Shown here one piece after another: positions 34,201 to 42,030 of a stretch of DNA of 64,000 nt. The notes beneath the pieces were generated by a model that ran no database searches, was not told the origin of the DNA, and saw only the letters and a list, made by a program, of their open reading frames with translations. The stretch is from an uncultured Blastocatellia bacterium (GTDB lineage Bacteria > Acidobacteriota > Blastocatellia > Chloracidobacteriales > Chloracidobacteriaceae). The position numbers and the translations under genes are program-made. Location of the stretch: contig CALGZC010000033.1 in the NCBI GenBank assembly GCA_937934745.1, positions 1 through 64,000 on the forward strand, read 5' to 3'. The first letter of the stretch is position 1. Every line of letters begins with the position of its first letter.

Positions 34201-34936
34201 TCCGCCGCAGGTTGTCGAGTGTGAGTGTGTCGGTTTGGTAGTTTGCCGTTAGTCGCGCCGCCGGCCCGGTATGCGGTGCGGTCACGTCACTGTCAAGCGC
34301 CAACAGGAGGGCGAAGGGAAGCGTACACGACTTTTCCGCCAGGTTGGTCAACCAATCGAGTGTGTCTTGTACCAGGGCTCGGCGGTGGGCGCGCAGCGCG
34401 TCGGATAGATCGTCAATGACAAACAGGAAGGCCATGCCCGGAAAGAGGCGGCTGGCCAACAACTCATAAATCTGCCCGTCTGCAATTGCCGAAAACCACT
34501 GGGCATCATCAAACGCAATCGGCGCTTCGGGGATGTTGAGCAGGGCCGCCCGCAGGAGGGTGGCAAAGTCGGTCAGTCCATCCACCAGCGGTTTACCGGA
34601 GATGTACACCGGCAGAAATGTAATGCCTTCGAGGCGCTTGATGGCGTTGGCAAGCGGAGGGTTGTTGGCCACAATGTGCCGCGTTCTGGGTGTGCAAGCC
34701 AGAGCGCGCACAACGGCGAGGGTGTGACTCTTGCCGGTGCCGCGTACGCCGGTAATCAGCCGCGCCGCTTCTGGCGTTTTGAGCGATGCAATGCCTTCGA
34801 TGAGCCGCGCCGTCAGCCGTGACAGCTCAGAGGTGAAGTAGTATGACCGAATGATACGGTCGGCGCTTGCTTCGACGAAATTCGCCAGCGGGTCAATGGG
34901 CTGGTAGTCAAGGTAAGCACGGATATTTTGCAACAT
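31226..34936 (-). CDS. Giant P-loop ATPase resembling BREX PglY/BrxC and DUF6079 proteins
   Basis: I do not recognise a characterised orthologue. The 1,236-residue protein has an N-terminal AAA-like ATPase: Walker A GVRGTGKS at 63-70 and Walker B FLFVIDD ending at Asp175-Asp176. The preceding layout (a short N-terminal segment, then SADRIIRSYYFTSELSRL just before the P-loop) is like that of BREX-type ATPases and DUF6079 proteins. The remainder is helical, without other motifs I can name, and has no membrane segments. ATG 34936 (MLQNIRAYLDYQP) is my choice; an earlier start at 35020 adds 28 residues. Its stop overlaps the start of lptE. No BREX methyltransferase, phosphatase or nuclease gene is adjacent, so a defence role is only a guess. 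Confidence 0.75.
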   Translation of the reverse strand: MLQNIRAYLDYQPIDPLANFVEASADRIIRSYYFTSELSRLTARLIEGIASLKTPEAARLITGVRGTGKSHTLAVVRALACTPRTRHIVANNPPLANAIKRLEGITFLPVYISGKPLVDGLTDFATLLRAALLNIPEAPIAFDDAQWFSAIADGQIYELLASRLFPGMAFLFVIDDLSDALRAHRRALVQDTLDWLTNLAEKSCTLPFALLLALDSDVTAPHTGPAARLTANYQTDTLTLDNLRRITDQAVFRKTAHQRAELTALYQETLKSLPRFHWSEEEFCSLYPVHPAVLEVAPGLSTYCESFSLFSFINAVIGGALRRRPMQLISLDDLFDKYDFELKRHPTLARAVAVYDYLSTMRLPALSFEQRIPAKLLLKGLFLYSLVGRPVSADELTNAMMLGEIGYHQAALLLDDLYTHSEKQIVKDVAGGVCRYSLTVVEQFDPEARLKVALAEMPNDETLDALLVTLGGSAAFHDFPFTLDALLLSGAKTYRDEIVVLWRNTGRRGVVSFGLPPEIFTNPPVGIERSGDPFTPVNIVIPTGDEAEAEAKPSVTYHWADELCEYDWQLCIESSQSPLDLTAGATIPSLLSWHPSPLSAAEIETLKSLWIAYTRGEDVFGEEIAERVAALETQTRTLFLRHYVEEGELLAANGEHYPLRQLFPEGLPRTFNDFLGTVIRKPLDIRFPAHPVFSAPLTERETKRLVLGLLGGLNPNDPTVQEAARHFAAPFHIVVQRDGLYQLAMDRDAALGEPCISEVLRLVEAAGSESVPVQVIYQTLRREPYGLLEPAQQIIMMALVAGWRIELVDVSGLRIFTAAELTQDVSFRQYGSIRRTAAITYTSETLSEWGRLLTERVDLPDLATDRRQVRESLAQWYEKWRGYRLAERFEAMPPEMLTTRTWQLIITCKRYFETTAAAVEAVLFERISLEMGLARIVDIFAANPTIYQRAVIDLRLLVEFLDWLPFYVTAKAYTLSALPVMDADARNARRELSAFFEHPHRLLDEDKRLRFEQVFERFKKHYIEDCIAQDEQATKNLDLAPLTTFLASPTWRLFETLSRLTTADNVYVTRTQSILSDIELRRRNLHLREFLDHQPLVSGLIRRRTIPPLAKQLEQLKETVQQGIQYFRHYIAQHRSLIQQNLRTLGLTDAEERLTTAALAALTSTNPQTEFAIAPEAVDHINAALALAQLASAAVRRLPVLTGMAITKADLTARLTAWLEELPEDVPIVLEEDGLR

Positions 34937-35236
34937 TGTGTTAAGCCAAACCAGGTGCGGGCGGGGACGACGGCTGTGGTTGCCGGTTCTGCCGATAAAC
35001 AGATCGCTGCACTGCCTCAAGCCAAGCGCTCACGCCAGGCACGCCGTTCAAGGTCGGTAAGCCGCGCTGATCGCCTTGTGCTACTGCACAAGATGAGCCG
35101 CGTCGCTTTATACCCAAACTTCATACCCAACATTGGTTGTGTTTAACTGTAATGGCGGCGCAGGAGCTGACTTTTTGTCTGAACATAACCGGCTGACGGG
35201 CGCCGAGCTTGGTCAACGGCCTTGGTCAAAGCCAGG
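34937..35236. other. Intergenic region between two minus-strand genes
   Basis: About 300 bases upstream of the giant ATPase and downstream of the DUF512 gene. It should hold the ATPase promoter. I see no recognisable gene, repeat or terminator. Confidence 0.5.
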
Positions 35237-36601
35237 CTAAGCGCAGGTTTGCAGTGCTGCCACAACGAAGTCGCGACCGGTGACGCCGGCCACTTCAACG
35301 GCTAGGCCTAACCGGTCGCGGACATCCGCCAGCGTCAAATTGTCAATAAACAGTCCTCGCTCGCCCATAACCGTCTCACTTGATATCAGTAGTCGCTCGC
35401 CACGGAAGCGGTGACGGGCTGCTATCAGATCGCTTCCGGCAACCAGACCGGCGACGTTGACTTCGTGGCCGAAGTAAGTGTTTGGGACGCCGACGACCTG
35501 CAACCGGGTACCGAACTGCGCGTTGAGCTGTTCTACCAGGCGGGTCAGGTATGGCGCAAACAGCGTCCCGGTTGCCACCGTCGTTTCTGGAAAGCGTCCG
35601 GTCGGCGGCCGTTGTTGGGCACGCCGGACGGCCTTGTGAAACGTATCTATAAACCGCCGTACCATCCCAACGCCATCCTCAATCTGCGGATAGTTGCCGT
35701 AATGCCGTGCGGAGGGAATCGGGACGCCGGCGCGAATGTAAAACTCGTCGCCTAAGAAAGCAAAGTTCGTTCCATAGCGGCGCTTGAGATCACGCTGAAT
35801 CGGCGTCACAAGTTCAATAATTGCAGCTTCCCATTCGTCTGTCGGCGCCACCAGGAGATGACGTTTGCGGTGGTGTTTGGTGAGTCCAAGCGGGACGATA
35901 GCGACCGAGCTGACCCCTTCCGGGTGCAGGGCCGCCAGATCGTAGATCGTCCGGCGCAGCACGTCGCCGTCGTTGATGGTCGGGCACAGGACAACCTGCG
36001 CGTGCAACTCGATGCCGTGCGCCAGCAGCCGCCGCATTGTTCCGAGAATATCGTCCGCCTGCTTGCGTCCGAGTAAATACCGCCGCACTTCGGGGTCGGT
36101 GGCGTGTACCGAGACGTACTGCGGCGAAAGACGTTGCTCGACGATCCGGTTGAACTCCTCTTCCGTGAGCGTCGTCATCGTCGTGTAGTTCCCGTGCAAA
36201 AATGACAACCGAATGTCCTCGTCCCGAAAAAACAGCGACGGTCGCGCGTCCGGTGGATTCTGCTCACAGAAGCAGAACAGACACTCGTTGCCGCATTGCC
36301 GCGGCTTAAAGGCCTCAAAGTCCAGTCCCCAGATGTCTCCTTCACCGACATCCACTGCGGCCTGCCGGGTGATACCGTCGGCCTGCACAATGGTGAGGGC
36401 AACGTGCTCTTCGGAGCCGGTGTAAAACTGGAAATCCAAGTAATCACGTACTTTGCGCCCGTTAACTGCTAGAATTCGGTCACCCGGCCGCAACCCGACG
36501 ACCGCCCCCAGTCCGTCCGGGTCAACTTCGGTGACCGTCACACCTTTCTTGGCCTTGAGTTCGGTGATGGGGTAGATGGTTTCAAACTGTAGGCTATACA
36601 T
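35237..36601 (-). CDS. PDZ and radical-SAM-like DUF512 protein
   Basis: The 454-residue protein belongs to the family of putative radical SAM enzymes with DUF512, found in clostridia and cyanobacteria. It has an N-terminal PDZ domain (about 15-65, VDPDGLGAVVGLRPGDRIL), then the iron-sulfur cysteines CGNECLFC (C-x3-C-x2-C), SFLHGNYTTMTTLTEEE, ISPQYVSVHATDP-like segment (LSPQYVSVHATDPEVR) and the C-terminal DUF512 part. The reaction and substrate are unknown. The protein is cytoplasmic. It stands 300 bases upstream of the ATPase on the same strand. Confidence 0.88.
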   Translation of the reverse strand: MYSLQFETIYPITELKAKKGVTVTEVDPDGLGAVVGLRPGDRILAVNGRKVRDYLDFQFYTGSEEHVALTIVQADGITRQAAVDVGEGDIWGLDFEAFKPRQCGNECLFCFCEQNPPDARPSLFFRDEDIRLSFLHGNYTTMTTLTEEEFNRIVEQRLSPQYVSVHATDPEVRRYLLGRKQADDILGTMRRLLAHGIELHAQVVLCPTINDGDVLRRTIYDLAALHPEGVSSVAIVPLGLTKHHRKRHLLVAPTDEWEAAIIELVTPIQRDLKRRYGTNFAFLGDEFYIRAGVPIPSARHYGNYPQIEDGVGMVRRFIDTFHKAVRRAQQRPPTGRFPETTVATGTLFAPYLTRLVEQLNAQFGTRLQVVGVPNTYFGHEVNVAGLVAGSDLIAARHRFRGERLLISSETVMGERGLFIDNLTLADVRDRLGLAVEVAGVTGRDFVVAALQTCA

Positions 36602-37124
36602 CGTTCAAGCGCTGAGAAGCGTTGCTCTAGTCACCTGTGTGTTCCACAAGTGGGCAAGCGTAGCGGCTTGTTGGATGTTCGGCAAATGCTGCCGGCGATT
36701 CTGAAGGCCGCTTGGCGGGGAGCGTCGCCTGACCGTCGGCGACGCATGCGTTGTGGGGATCCCGCCTCGGTTATAAACCTCGGTAGGCAACACCTCGGGG
36801 CTGTCGGCAAGGAGGGCGTCGGTCTTGTAGTCGGTCTTGTAGAAGTCATCCCCGGCAATCTACCGGCGCCGGGCGAGCGGAGTTTACCGGTATCTCTCCG
36901 GCGCATGGGGTCGCCCACAGGCAAGGTGAGGTGCGAAGAACGCGCCGGCGGCTGCAGGCTGCTGTGGCCGGTAGACTCCAAAGGTTTGGCGGGCCATGGC
37001 ATTGTGACTCGTGTGGCTTCAAAGCCAAGCGATGGCCCCAGCAGCCCACCGGCATTTGATTGCCGGCATGGAGCGGCGTGGCAGCACTGGGTTCTTCGAC
37101 GAAAGGCAGAGGAGTGTTTCAGCT
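36602..37124. other. Divergent intergenic region with hairpin
   Basis: This 523-base region separates divergent genes (DUF512 protein and BMP lipoprotein) and should carry both promoters. A perfect eight-pair hairpin lies at 36722-36745 (GCGTCGCC, loop TGACCGTC, GGCGACGC). No U-run follows on either strand. GAGGAG near 37110 is the ribosome binding site of the BMP gene. Open frames here have no recognisable content. Confidence 0.5.
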
Positions 37125-38141
37125 ATGAAACGCGGTCCACGATTGGGTGTGATGTGGTTGGCGGCGCTGGTGTGGGGCGCGGCGCTTGGGTGTGGTTATA
37201 CGCCCCGCGACGAAGCCGGCAAACTCACGGTTGGGATAGTTTTCGACATCGGCGGCAAAGACGATAAGTCGTTCAATGCTGCGGCCTGGGAAGGCGCTAA
37301 ACGCGCCAAGCAGGAACTGCCGATTGTGCTGCGGCATGCCGAGCCGGGCGAGCCAAACAACCTGGAGCCCTGCATGCGGGCGTTTGCTGAACGCGGCTAT
37401 GACCTCATCATTGGGATTGGTTTTGCTCAGGGGCCGGTTTTGGCGACGGTGGCAAAAGAGTACCCACACCTGCACTTTGCCATTGTGGATGCGGTTGTTG
37501 ATTTGCCGAACGTTGCCTCGTTGGTTTTCAAAGAGCATGAGGGGAGCTTTCTGGTCGGCATGCTGGCTGCGCGCGCCAGCAAAACCGGCAAAATCGGCTT
37601 TGTCGGCGGTATGGATATTCCGCTGATTCGGAAGTTTGCCACCGGCTATGAGGAGGGGGCGCGTTATGTCAACCCGGACATTGTCGTGTTGAAAAACTTT
37701 GTCGGGATTACCGACGCCGCCTGGAACAATCCGGGCAAGGGCAAAGAGTTGGCTAAAGCCCAGTACGAAGCCGGAGCCGATGTCGTCTTCCAGGCAGCCG
37801 GCAACTCCGGCATCGGCGTCTTTGATGCCGCCGAGGAACATCACAAGTTGGCGATTGGCGTGGATGCTAACCAGAACTGGGTCAAACCGGGCTTTGTGTT
37901 GACCAGTATGGTGAAGCGTGTAGATGTCGCCGTCTATACCATCATCAAGGAAGTCCTCGAAGGTCGCTTTCGCGGCGGCAGGCATGCATACGGTCTGGAA
38001 AACGATGGCATTGCGTATGCGTTAGACGACTACAACCGCCCGCTGGTTTCTGAATCCATGCTGCGCGAAGTTGAGGCGGCACGGGAAAAAATTATCCGGG
38101 GCGAGTTACAGGTTACCGACTACATGGCGAATCTAAAGTGA
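37125..38141 (+). CDS. BMP-family substrate-binding lipoprotein
   Basis: This is a periplasmic binding protein of the basic membrane protein/PnrA family, whose members bind purine nucleosides or related heterocycles for ABC uptake. It starts at ATG 37125 (after GAGGAG) with a signal peptide ending in a lipobox ALGC, so it is a lipoprotein. The mature part has LTVGIVFDIGGKDDKSFN, GIGFAQGPVL, KIGFVGGMDIPLIRKF and VDANQNWVKPGFVLTSMVKR, all typical. No permease or ATPase gene adjoins it. Its stop overlaps the start of thiO (TGATG), which suggests a link with thiamine metabolism, for example uptake of a thiamine precursor; this is inference. Confidence 0.88.
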   Translation: MKRGPRLGVMWLAALVWGAALGCGYTPRDEAGKLTVGIVFDIGGKDDKSFNAAAWEGAKRAKQELPIVLRHAEPGEPNNLEPCMRAFAERGYDLIIGIGFAQGPVLATVAKEYPHLHFAIVDAVVDLPNVASLVFKEHEGSFLVGMLAARASKTGKIGFVGGMDIPLIRKFATGYEEGARYVNPDIVVLKNFVGITDAAWNNPGKGKELAKAQYEAGADVVFQAAGNSGIGVFDAAEEHHKLAIGVDANQNWVKPGFVLTSMVKRVDVAVYTIIKEVLEGRFRGGRHAYGLENDGIAYALDDYNRPLVSESMLREVEAAREKIIRGELQVTDYMANLK

Positions 38142-39277
38142 TGCCCACCAGTGATGTCATCGTGATTGGCGGCGGCGTAATCGGGCTGGCAATTGCCCGT
38201 GCGCTGGCGCGGGATGGCCTGCGCGTCGTGGTGTTTGAACGCAATGCCCGCCCGGGTGGGGAAGCCTCGTGGGCGGCAGCCGGGATGCTGGCCCCACAGT
38301 CAGAAGCTGATGCGCCGGGTCCGCTCTTTGACCTGTGTTTGCAGAGTCGGGCGCTGTACCCGAACTTTGTCGCGGCTCTGTGGGAGGAAACCCGGATTGA
38401 CGCCGAACTGTGTCCGGCCGGGACAATGGTGTTGGCGGAGGAGGAACACGAAGTTGCTGCCCTTCAGGCCAAACTTGTCTGGCAAACGGCGGCCGGTTGT
38501 CATGCTGAATGGTTGTCGCCGGATGATGTCCAGGCGCTTGAGCCGTTACTGACCGGCGTCGGGGCGTTGTATTTGCCGGATGATTGGCAGGTTGAAAACC
38601 GGCGCTTGACACAGGCGTTGATCGCCGCGGCAACGGCGTCTCAAGTCCAGATTGTATGTCACTGTGAGGCCGTGACGCTCTTGGTCGAGCACGGGCGCGT
38701 AACCGGGGTGGACGTGCGTGAGGAGCGCTGGTCAGCTCCGATTGTCGTCAATGCGGCCGGAAGTTGGGCAACACAGATGTCGCCGGCGCTGCTGCGCTTG
38801 CCGGCGCGTGTCGTGCGTCCGATTCGGGGACAGATGCTGGCTTTGCAGATGCCTCTGCCGACCAAACTCCGGCATGTTGTGCGCACCTCGCGTGTCTATC
38901 TTGTCCCGCGCCGGGATGGGCGGCTCATTGTTGGCGCAACGGTGGAGGATGTTGGCTATGAAAAGCAGGTGACGGCCGGTGGTGTTTCGGCGCTGCTGTC
39001 GGGCGCAACGACGGTGGTGCCGGCTCTGGCGCAGGCAGCCTTGCTCGAAACGTGGGCCGGGTTGCGTCCCTTGGCGACCGACGACCTGCCGCTGATCGGG
39101 GAAACCGACATTGAGGGCTTGTTTTGTGCCACCGGACACTACCGGAATGGGATTTTGTTGACGCCTATTACGGCTGAGATCATGCGCTGCTTGGTGCGTG
39201 GCGTCCCGCCGCCCTGCGACATCAGGGCATTTTCACCGCGCCGGTTTAGAGTGAGTGCGGGAAAGATGGCGCCATGA
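38141..39277 (+). CDS. thiO: Glycine oxidase ThiO (FAD-dependent)
   Basis: ThiO oxidises glycine to iminoglycine for the thiazole half of thiamine. The FAD motif is VIVIGGGVIGLAIARALA, followed by VVVFERNARPGGEASWAAAGMLAPQ, which is diagnostic for ThiO. The C-terminal part has ETWAGLRPLATDDLPLIGE and CATGHYRNGILLTPITAE. The ATG at 38141 overlaps the stop of the BMP lipoprotein gene; GTG 38138 is an alternative. Other thiamine genes and a TPP riboswitch are not visible nearby. Confidence 0.88.
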   Translation: MPTSDVIVIGGGVIGLAIARALARDGLRVVVFERNARPGGEASWAAAGMLAPQSEADAPGPLFDLCLQSRALYPNFVAALWEETRIDAELCPAGTMVLAEEEHEVAALQAKLVWQTAAGCHAEWLSPDDVQALEPLLTGVGALYLPDDWQVENRRLTQALIAAATASQVQIVCHCEAVTLLVEHGRVTGVDVREERWSAPIVVNAAGSWATQMSPALLRLPARVVRPIRGQMLALQMPLPTKLRHVVRTSRVYLVPRRDGRLIVGATVEDVGYEKQVTAGGVSALLSGATTVVPALAQAALLETWAGLRPLATDDLPLIGETDIEGLFCATGHYRNGILLTPITAEIMRCLVRGVPPPCDIRAFSPRRFRVSAGKMAP

Positions 39278-39405
39278 GCCTGGGCGCTGCTGCACGCAAT
39301 GGCGCGCCTGACAGTCCGCCCCTGAACGTGGTCTCCAGAAAGCCGTGTTCTCGCCGCAGGGATCGGGCGGGGATACGCGCCCGGCTTGGCCGGTGAGCGC
39401 CGAAA

Positions 39406-40095
39406 CTAGCGGGCGCCGAAAATGGCTGTGCCGATGCGGAGTATCGTGGCGCCTTCCTCAACGGCAACCTCAAAATCGTGGCTCATCCCCATTGACAACT
39501 CCGGCAGCGTATCGTCTGGAAAGCGTGCCAGGAGTTCGTCGCGCAGGGTGCGCAGTTGACGAAAAAAGGGTCGCACATCTTCTGGGTCAGGGCAAAACGG
39601 CGGGATCGTCATCAGTCCGCGGACGCGCAGGTGGGGAAAGTCGCGGACGAGAGCATAGACTGCCGGTAGTTCCTCAGGATGCAGTCCGAATTTGGTGGCC
39701 TCGTCGCCGAGCTTTACCTGGAGCAGCACGGTGACCACCTTTCCGGCTGCACCTGCCAGGTGGTTAAGGCGCCGTGCCAGCGCCGGGGAATCCACGGTGT
39801 GGATGAGATGGAAGTGTTCAACGGACGGCTTGGCTTTGTTGCCCTGGAGGTGCCCGATGAGGTGCCAGCGCACCTGTGGTGGACTATGTGGAATTTTCCC
39901 CAAAGCTTCTTGGACACGATTTTCCCCAATATCGAAGACTCCACAGTCCACCGCCGCCTGAATGGCAGCGACCGGGTGCGTTTTGGAGACCGCGACAAGG
40001 GTAATTTGGTCCGGCGTACGGCCGGCGCGTGCACTGGCAGCCGCGATGCGTTCTCGAACCAGGGCTACGTTGTCGGCAATACACGACAGGTTCAC
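39406..40095 (-). CDS. yggS: YggS-family PLP homeostasis protein
   Basis: The protein carries pyridoxal phosphate without a known catalytic activity and helps balance vitamin B6 and amino acids. Motifs: [14 protein letters not shown] (the PLP-binding Lys), [36 protein letters not shown] and [31 protein letters not shown] 40095, one base after the dksA-like stop, gives 229 residues and a normal N-terminus. GTG 40104 is also possible. A longer open frame up to 40398 only overlaps the upstream gene. Confidence 0.92.
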   Translation of the reverse strand: MNLSCIADNVALVRERIAAASARAGRTPDQITLVAVSKTHPVAAIQAAVDCGVFDIGENRVQEALGKIPHSPPQVRWHLIGHLQGNKAKPSVEHFHLIHTVDSPALARRLNHLAGAAGKVVTVLLQVKLGDEATKFGLHPEELPAVYALVRDFPHLRVRGLMTIPPFCPDPEDVRPFFRQLRTLRDELLARFPDDTLPELSMGMSHDFEVAVEEGATILRIGTAIFGAR

Positions 40096-40096
40096 A

Positions 40097-40450
40097 CTAC
40101 TCACCAGCGAGACCGCGCTCGATTTTTTCTTGGTAGGCTGCCGTATAACGCGCCCAGGGTATCGCCTCCAGACGCTTACGGGGGATCTCTTCGCCTGAAC
40201 CCTGGCAGATACCATAAGTTCCGTCGGCAATGCGTGCCAGCGCATCCTCAACATCTTGAAGTAACTGGCGGTATTGATCGGATTGACGTGCAGCCAATTC
40301 GCGATTGGCATAGGCAACGGCAGCATCCAGTGGGTCCTTGGCTTCATCGCCGGCTTCGTCCTCATGGGTTGTGAGATTGAGGGCGGCACGCAGCTCACGA
40401 CGCTTGGCCAGTAGTTTTTCTTTCTGTTGCGCTAGAAAGGCAGCATCCAT
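40097..40450 (-). CDS. DksA/TraR-family protein lacking the zinc-finger cysteines
   Basis: DksA-type proteins enter the RNA polymerase secondary channel and modulate transcription. This 117-residue protein has a coiled-coil N-terminal part and the family pattern DGTYGICQGSGEEIPRKRLEAIPWA. Only Cys82 of the four zinc ligands remains; the others are Ser85, Thr103 and Tyr106. It is therefore a zinc-independent variant, as known for DksA2 of Pseudomonas. The acidic tip carries the pair of acidic residues expected near the end of the coiled coil (about 30-40, DEAGDEAKDPLDAA). AAGGAGAA precedes ATG 40450. The gene is followed immediately by yggS. Confidence 0.85.
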   Translation of the reverse strand: MDAAFLAQQKEKLLAKRRELRAALNLTTHEDEAGDEAKDPLDAAVAYANRELAARQSDQYRQLLQDVEDALARIADGTYGICQGSGEEIPRKRLEAIPWARYTAAYQEKIERGLAGE

Positions 40451-40599
40451 AGGTGAGATGTTCTCCTTGTTAGGTTAGCTTTGCGAAGCGATGGACGCGC
40501 AAGCCTAGTGAGGTCATTCCACGGTGTCAATTTGTGTCAGAATTGTGATTCCGGCGGAAGACTGCTTTTCCGCCCTCGTGTTGGGGGGTATGACCTAAC

Positions 40600-41112
40600 G
40601 TGTTTGGTGAACAGGGATTGCCACCCACTGACCAGGCGGAGGGCATTGTGGCACCGCCGCCGCCCTCCTGCCGTACCCTGGCAATTGACTGGGGCCGGAA
40701 GCGAACGGGCCTGGCGATTTGTGATGAGTTAGGCCTGACCGTACGCCCGCTGGCCGTTTGGCCAACCGGGGGGCGTAAGTCGCTGGTAGCACGCACGGCA
40801 GCGTTGATTGCCGAAGAGCGCGTCGTGCGGTGCGTCGTCGGGTTGTCTTACCGGCTGGACGGCACACCCAACCAGGCGACGCCCCATATCCTAGCCTTTG
40901 TGACGGCGCTGCGCCGCGCAACCACCGTAGAGATTGTCACCTGGAATGAACGCCTAACTTCGGTGGCAGCCGAAGATTGGCTGCGTGAGCAGGGGCTACC
41001 GCGGCGGCAATGGGTCGGGCGGCAAGACGCTCTTGCCGCCGCCATTCTGCTTCAAGATTTTCTGGCAAGTCGGGCTGCGGTGTCACCACCTTCCCCGTCC
41101 ACTGACGCCTGA
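40600..41112 (+). CDS. ruvX: YqgF/RuvX-family Holliday junction resolvase
   Basis: RuvX is an RNase H-fold nuclease involved in 16S rRNA processing or Holliday junction resolution. The family motifs are TLAIDWGRKRTGLAICD (first catalytic Asp), VVGLSYRLDGTPN, TWNERLTSVAAE and WVGRQDALAAAILLQDFL (last catalytic Asp). GTG 40600 gives 170 residues, with about 25 residues before the conserved core. The gene is divergent from the dksA-like/yggS pair. Confidence 0.9.
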   Translation: MFGEQGLPPTDQAEGIVAPPPPSCRTLAIDWGRKRTGLAICDELGLTVRPLAVWPTGGRKSLVARTAALIAEERVVRCVVGLSYRLDGTPNQATPHILAFVTALRRATTVEIVTWNERLTSVAAEDWLREQGLPRRQWVGRQDALAAAILLQDFLASRAAVSPPSPSTDA

Positions 41113-41200
41113 CGCCACGTGGGGGCGCGTCAAGCCGAGTTCGCTTTGTGAGCGGGTGCAACAGCAGATCCCTTGTCTGAGAAAACCTCCCCGGCGGCGG

Positions 41201-41800
41201 TCACTGCCGTTCACCCGGTAGTGCGCCAGCCTGGCGCAGTGCATCCACGAACAGGATGGTCATCATGGTTTTGGCGTCGACGATGCCGCCGTGATACACC
41301 AGCGTCCGCGCCGTGGCGAACGGCATACGGACGGTGCGAATGTCTTCATCGGCATCGAGGCGCTGCGTTCCCGGTGTGAGTTCAGTGGCAAGAAAACAGT
41401 AGAGAACTTCGGTGCTGTAGCCGGGCAGCGCATAGAACTGCGTGACGAACGTCAGCTCGGCGGCCTGGTAGCCGGTTTCCTCTGCCAGTTCGCGGCGGGC
41501 AGCAGCTTCTGGGTCTTCGCCGAGTTCCAAGCGCCCGGCCGGCACTTCCAACAGAACCTGACCTGCCGGGTGACGGTACTGGTGAATCAGCAGAACGTCG
41601 TCGTTGTCAAACACCGGTAAGACGGCAGCGCCGCCGAGATGGTGAATGACATCCAATTCCAGCCGCGCGCCTGAGGACAGTTGAATAGCATCGTGGGAGA
41701 TGTCGAAAACGCGTCCCCGGTGGAAGAAGGTGCGTGTAAGTAACCTGACAGCGCCGACGTCGGGTGCTGGGAGGGTTGTGGGAGGGAGATCGGTGGGCAT
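41201..41800 (-). CDS. NUDIX hydrolase, ADP-ribose pyrophosphatase-like
   Basis: The NUDIX box GRLELGEDPEAAARRELAEETGYQAAEL is complete (G-x5-E-x7-REUxEExGU pattern). The flanking LLIHQYRHPAG, FYALPGYSTEVLYCFLA and DEDIRTVRMPF fit the ADP-ribose pyrophosphatase group. I chose ATG 41800 (MPTDLPPTT, 199 residues), since an upstream start at 41908 adds 36 residues without family similarity. No ribosome binding site clearly marks either start. An inverted repeat (41913-41958) lies upstream. Confidence 0.88.
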   Translation of the reverse strand: MPTDLPPTTLPAPDVGAVRLLTRTFFHRGRVFDISHDAIQLSSGARLELDVIHHLGGAAVLPVFDNDDVLLIHQYRHPAGQVLLEVPAGRLELGEDPEAAARRELAEETGYQAAELTFVTQFYALPGYSTEVLYCFLATELTPGTQRLDADEDIRTVRMPFATARTLVYHGGIVDAKTMMTILFVDALRQAGALPGERQ

Positions 41801-41912
41801 CGGGTGTGAAGTCAAGTCGAAGCAAGGGTAGGGAGAAGCAGCCGTGTTGTGCTGGCGGTGCGTGTCGAGCCGTTGCAACCGACCGTCGCGCAGGACGGCA
41901 GTTCGCACCGAG

Positions 41913-41958
41913 CCCCCGAAGTAGCTAGGCTCTCAAACTCGGAAGACTACTTCGGGGG
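41913..41958. promoter_or_regulatory. Perfect 12-bp inverted repeat upstream of the NUDIX gene
   Basis: CCCCCGAAGTAG (41913-41924) is inverted exactly as CTACTTCGGGGG (41947-41958) with a 22-base loop. It lies about 115 bases upstream of the NUDIX start and 70 bases downstream of the next minus-strand gene's stop. No U-run follows on either strand, so it is not a standard terminator. It could be an RNA hairpin or a protein-binding site. Confidence 0.6.
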
Positions 41959-42030
41959 AGGGGCGGTTAACAGAAAGCCGGTCATCGGGAACAATTTGTC
42001 AAGAAATTTGCCGAGAAACTCGTAGAGACG

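Noticed and set aside
31226-34936. A complete BREX defence system
   Set aside because: Only an ATPase resembling BREX or DUF6079 proteins is present; methyltransferase, PglZ-type phosphatase and other BREX genes are absent. The small methyltransferase at 29792-30394 is of the UbiE type, not a DNA methylase.
40096-40398. Long N-terminal extension of yggS
   Set aside because: The frame is open but overlaps the dksA-like gene in another frame; the YggS family begins at about the GTG 40095.
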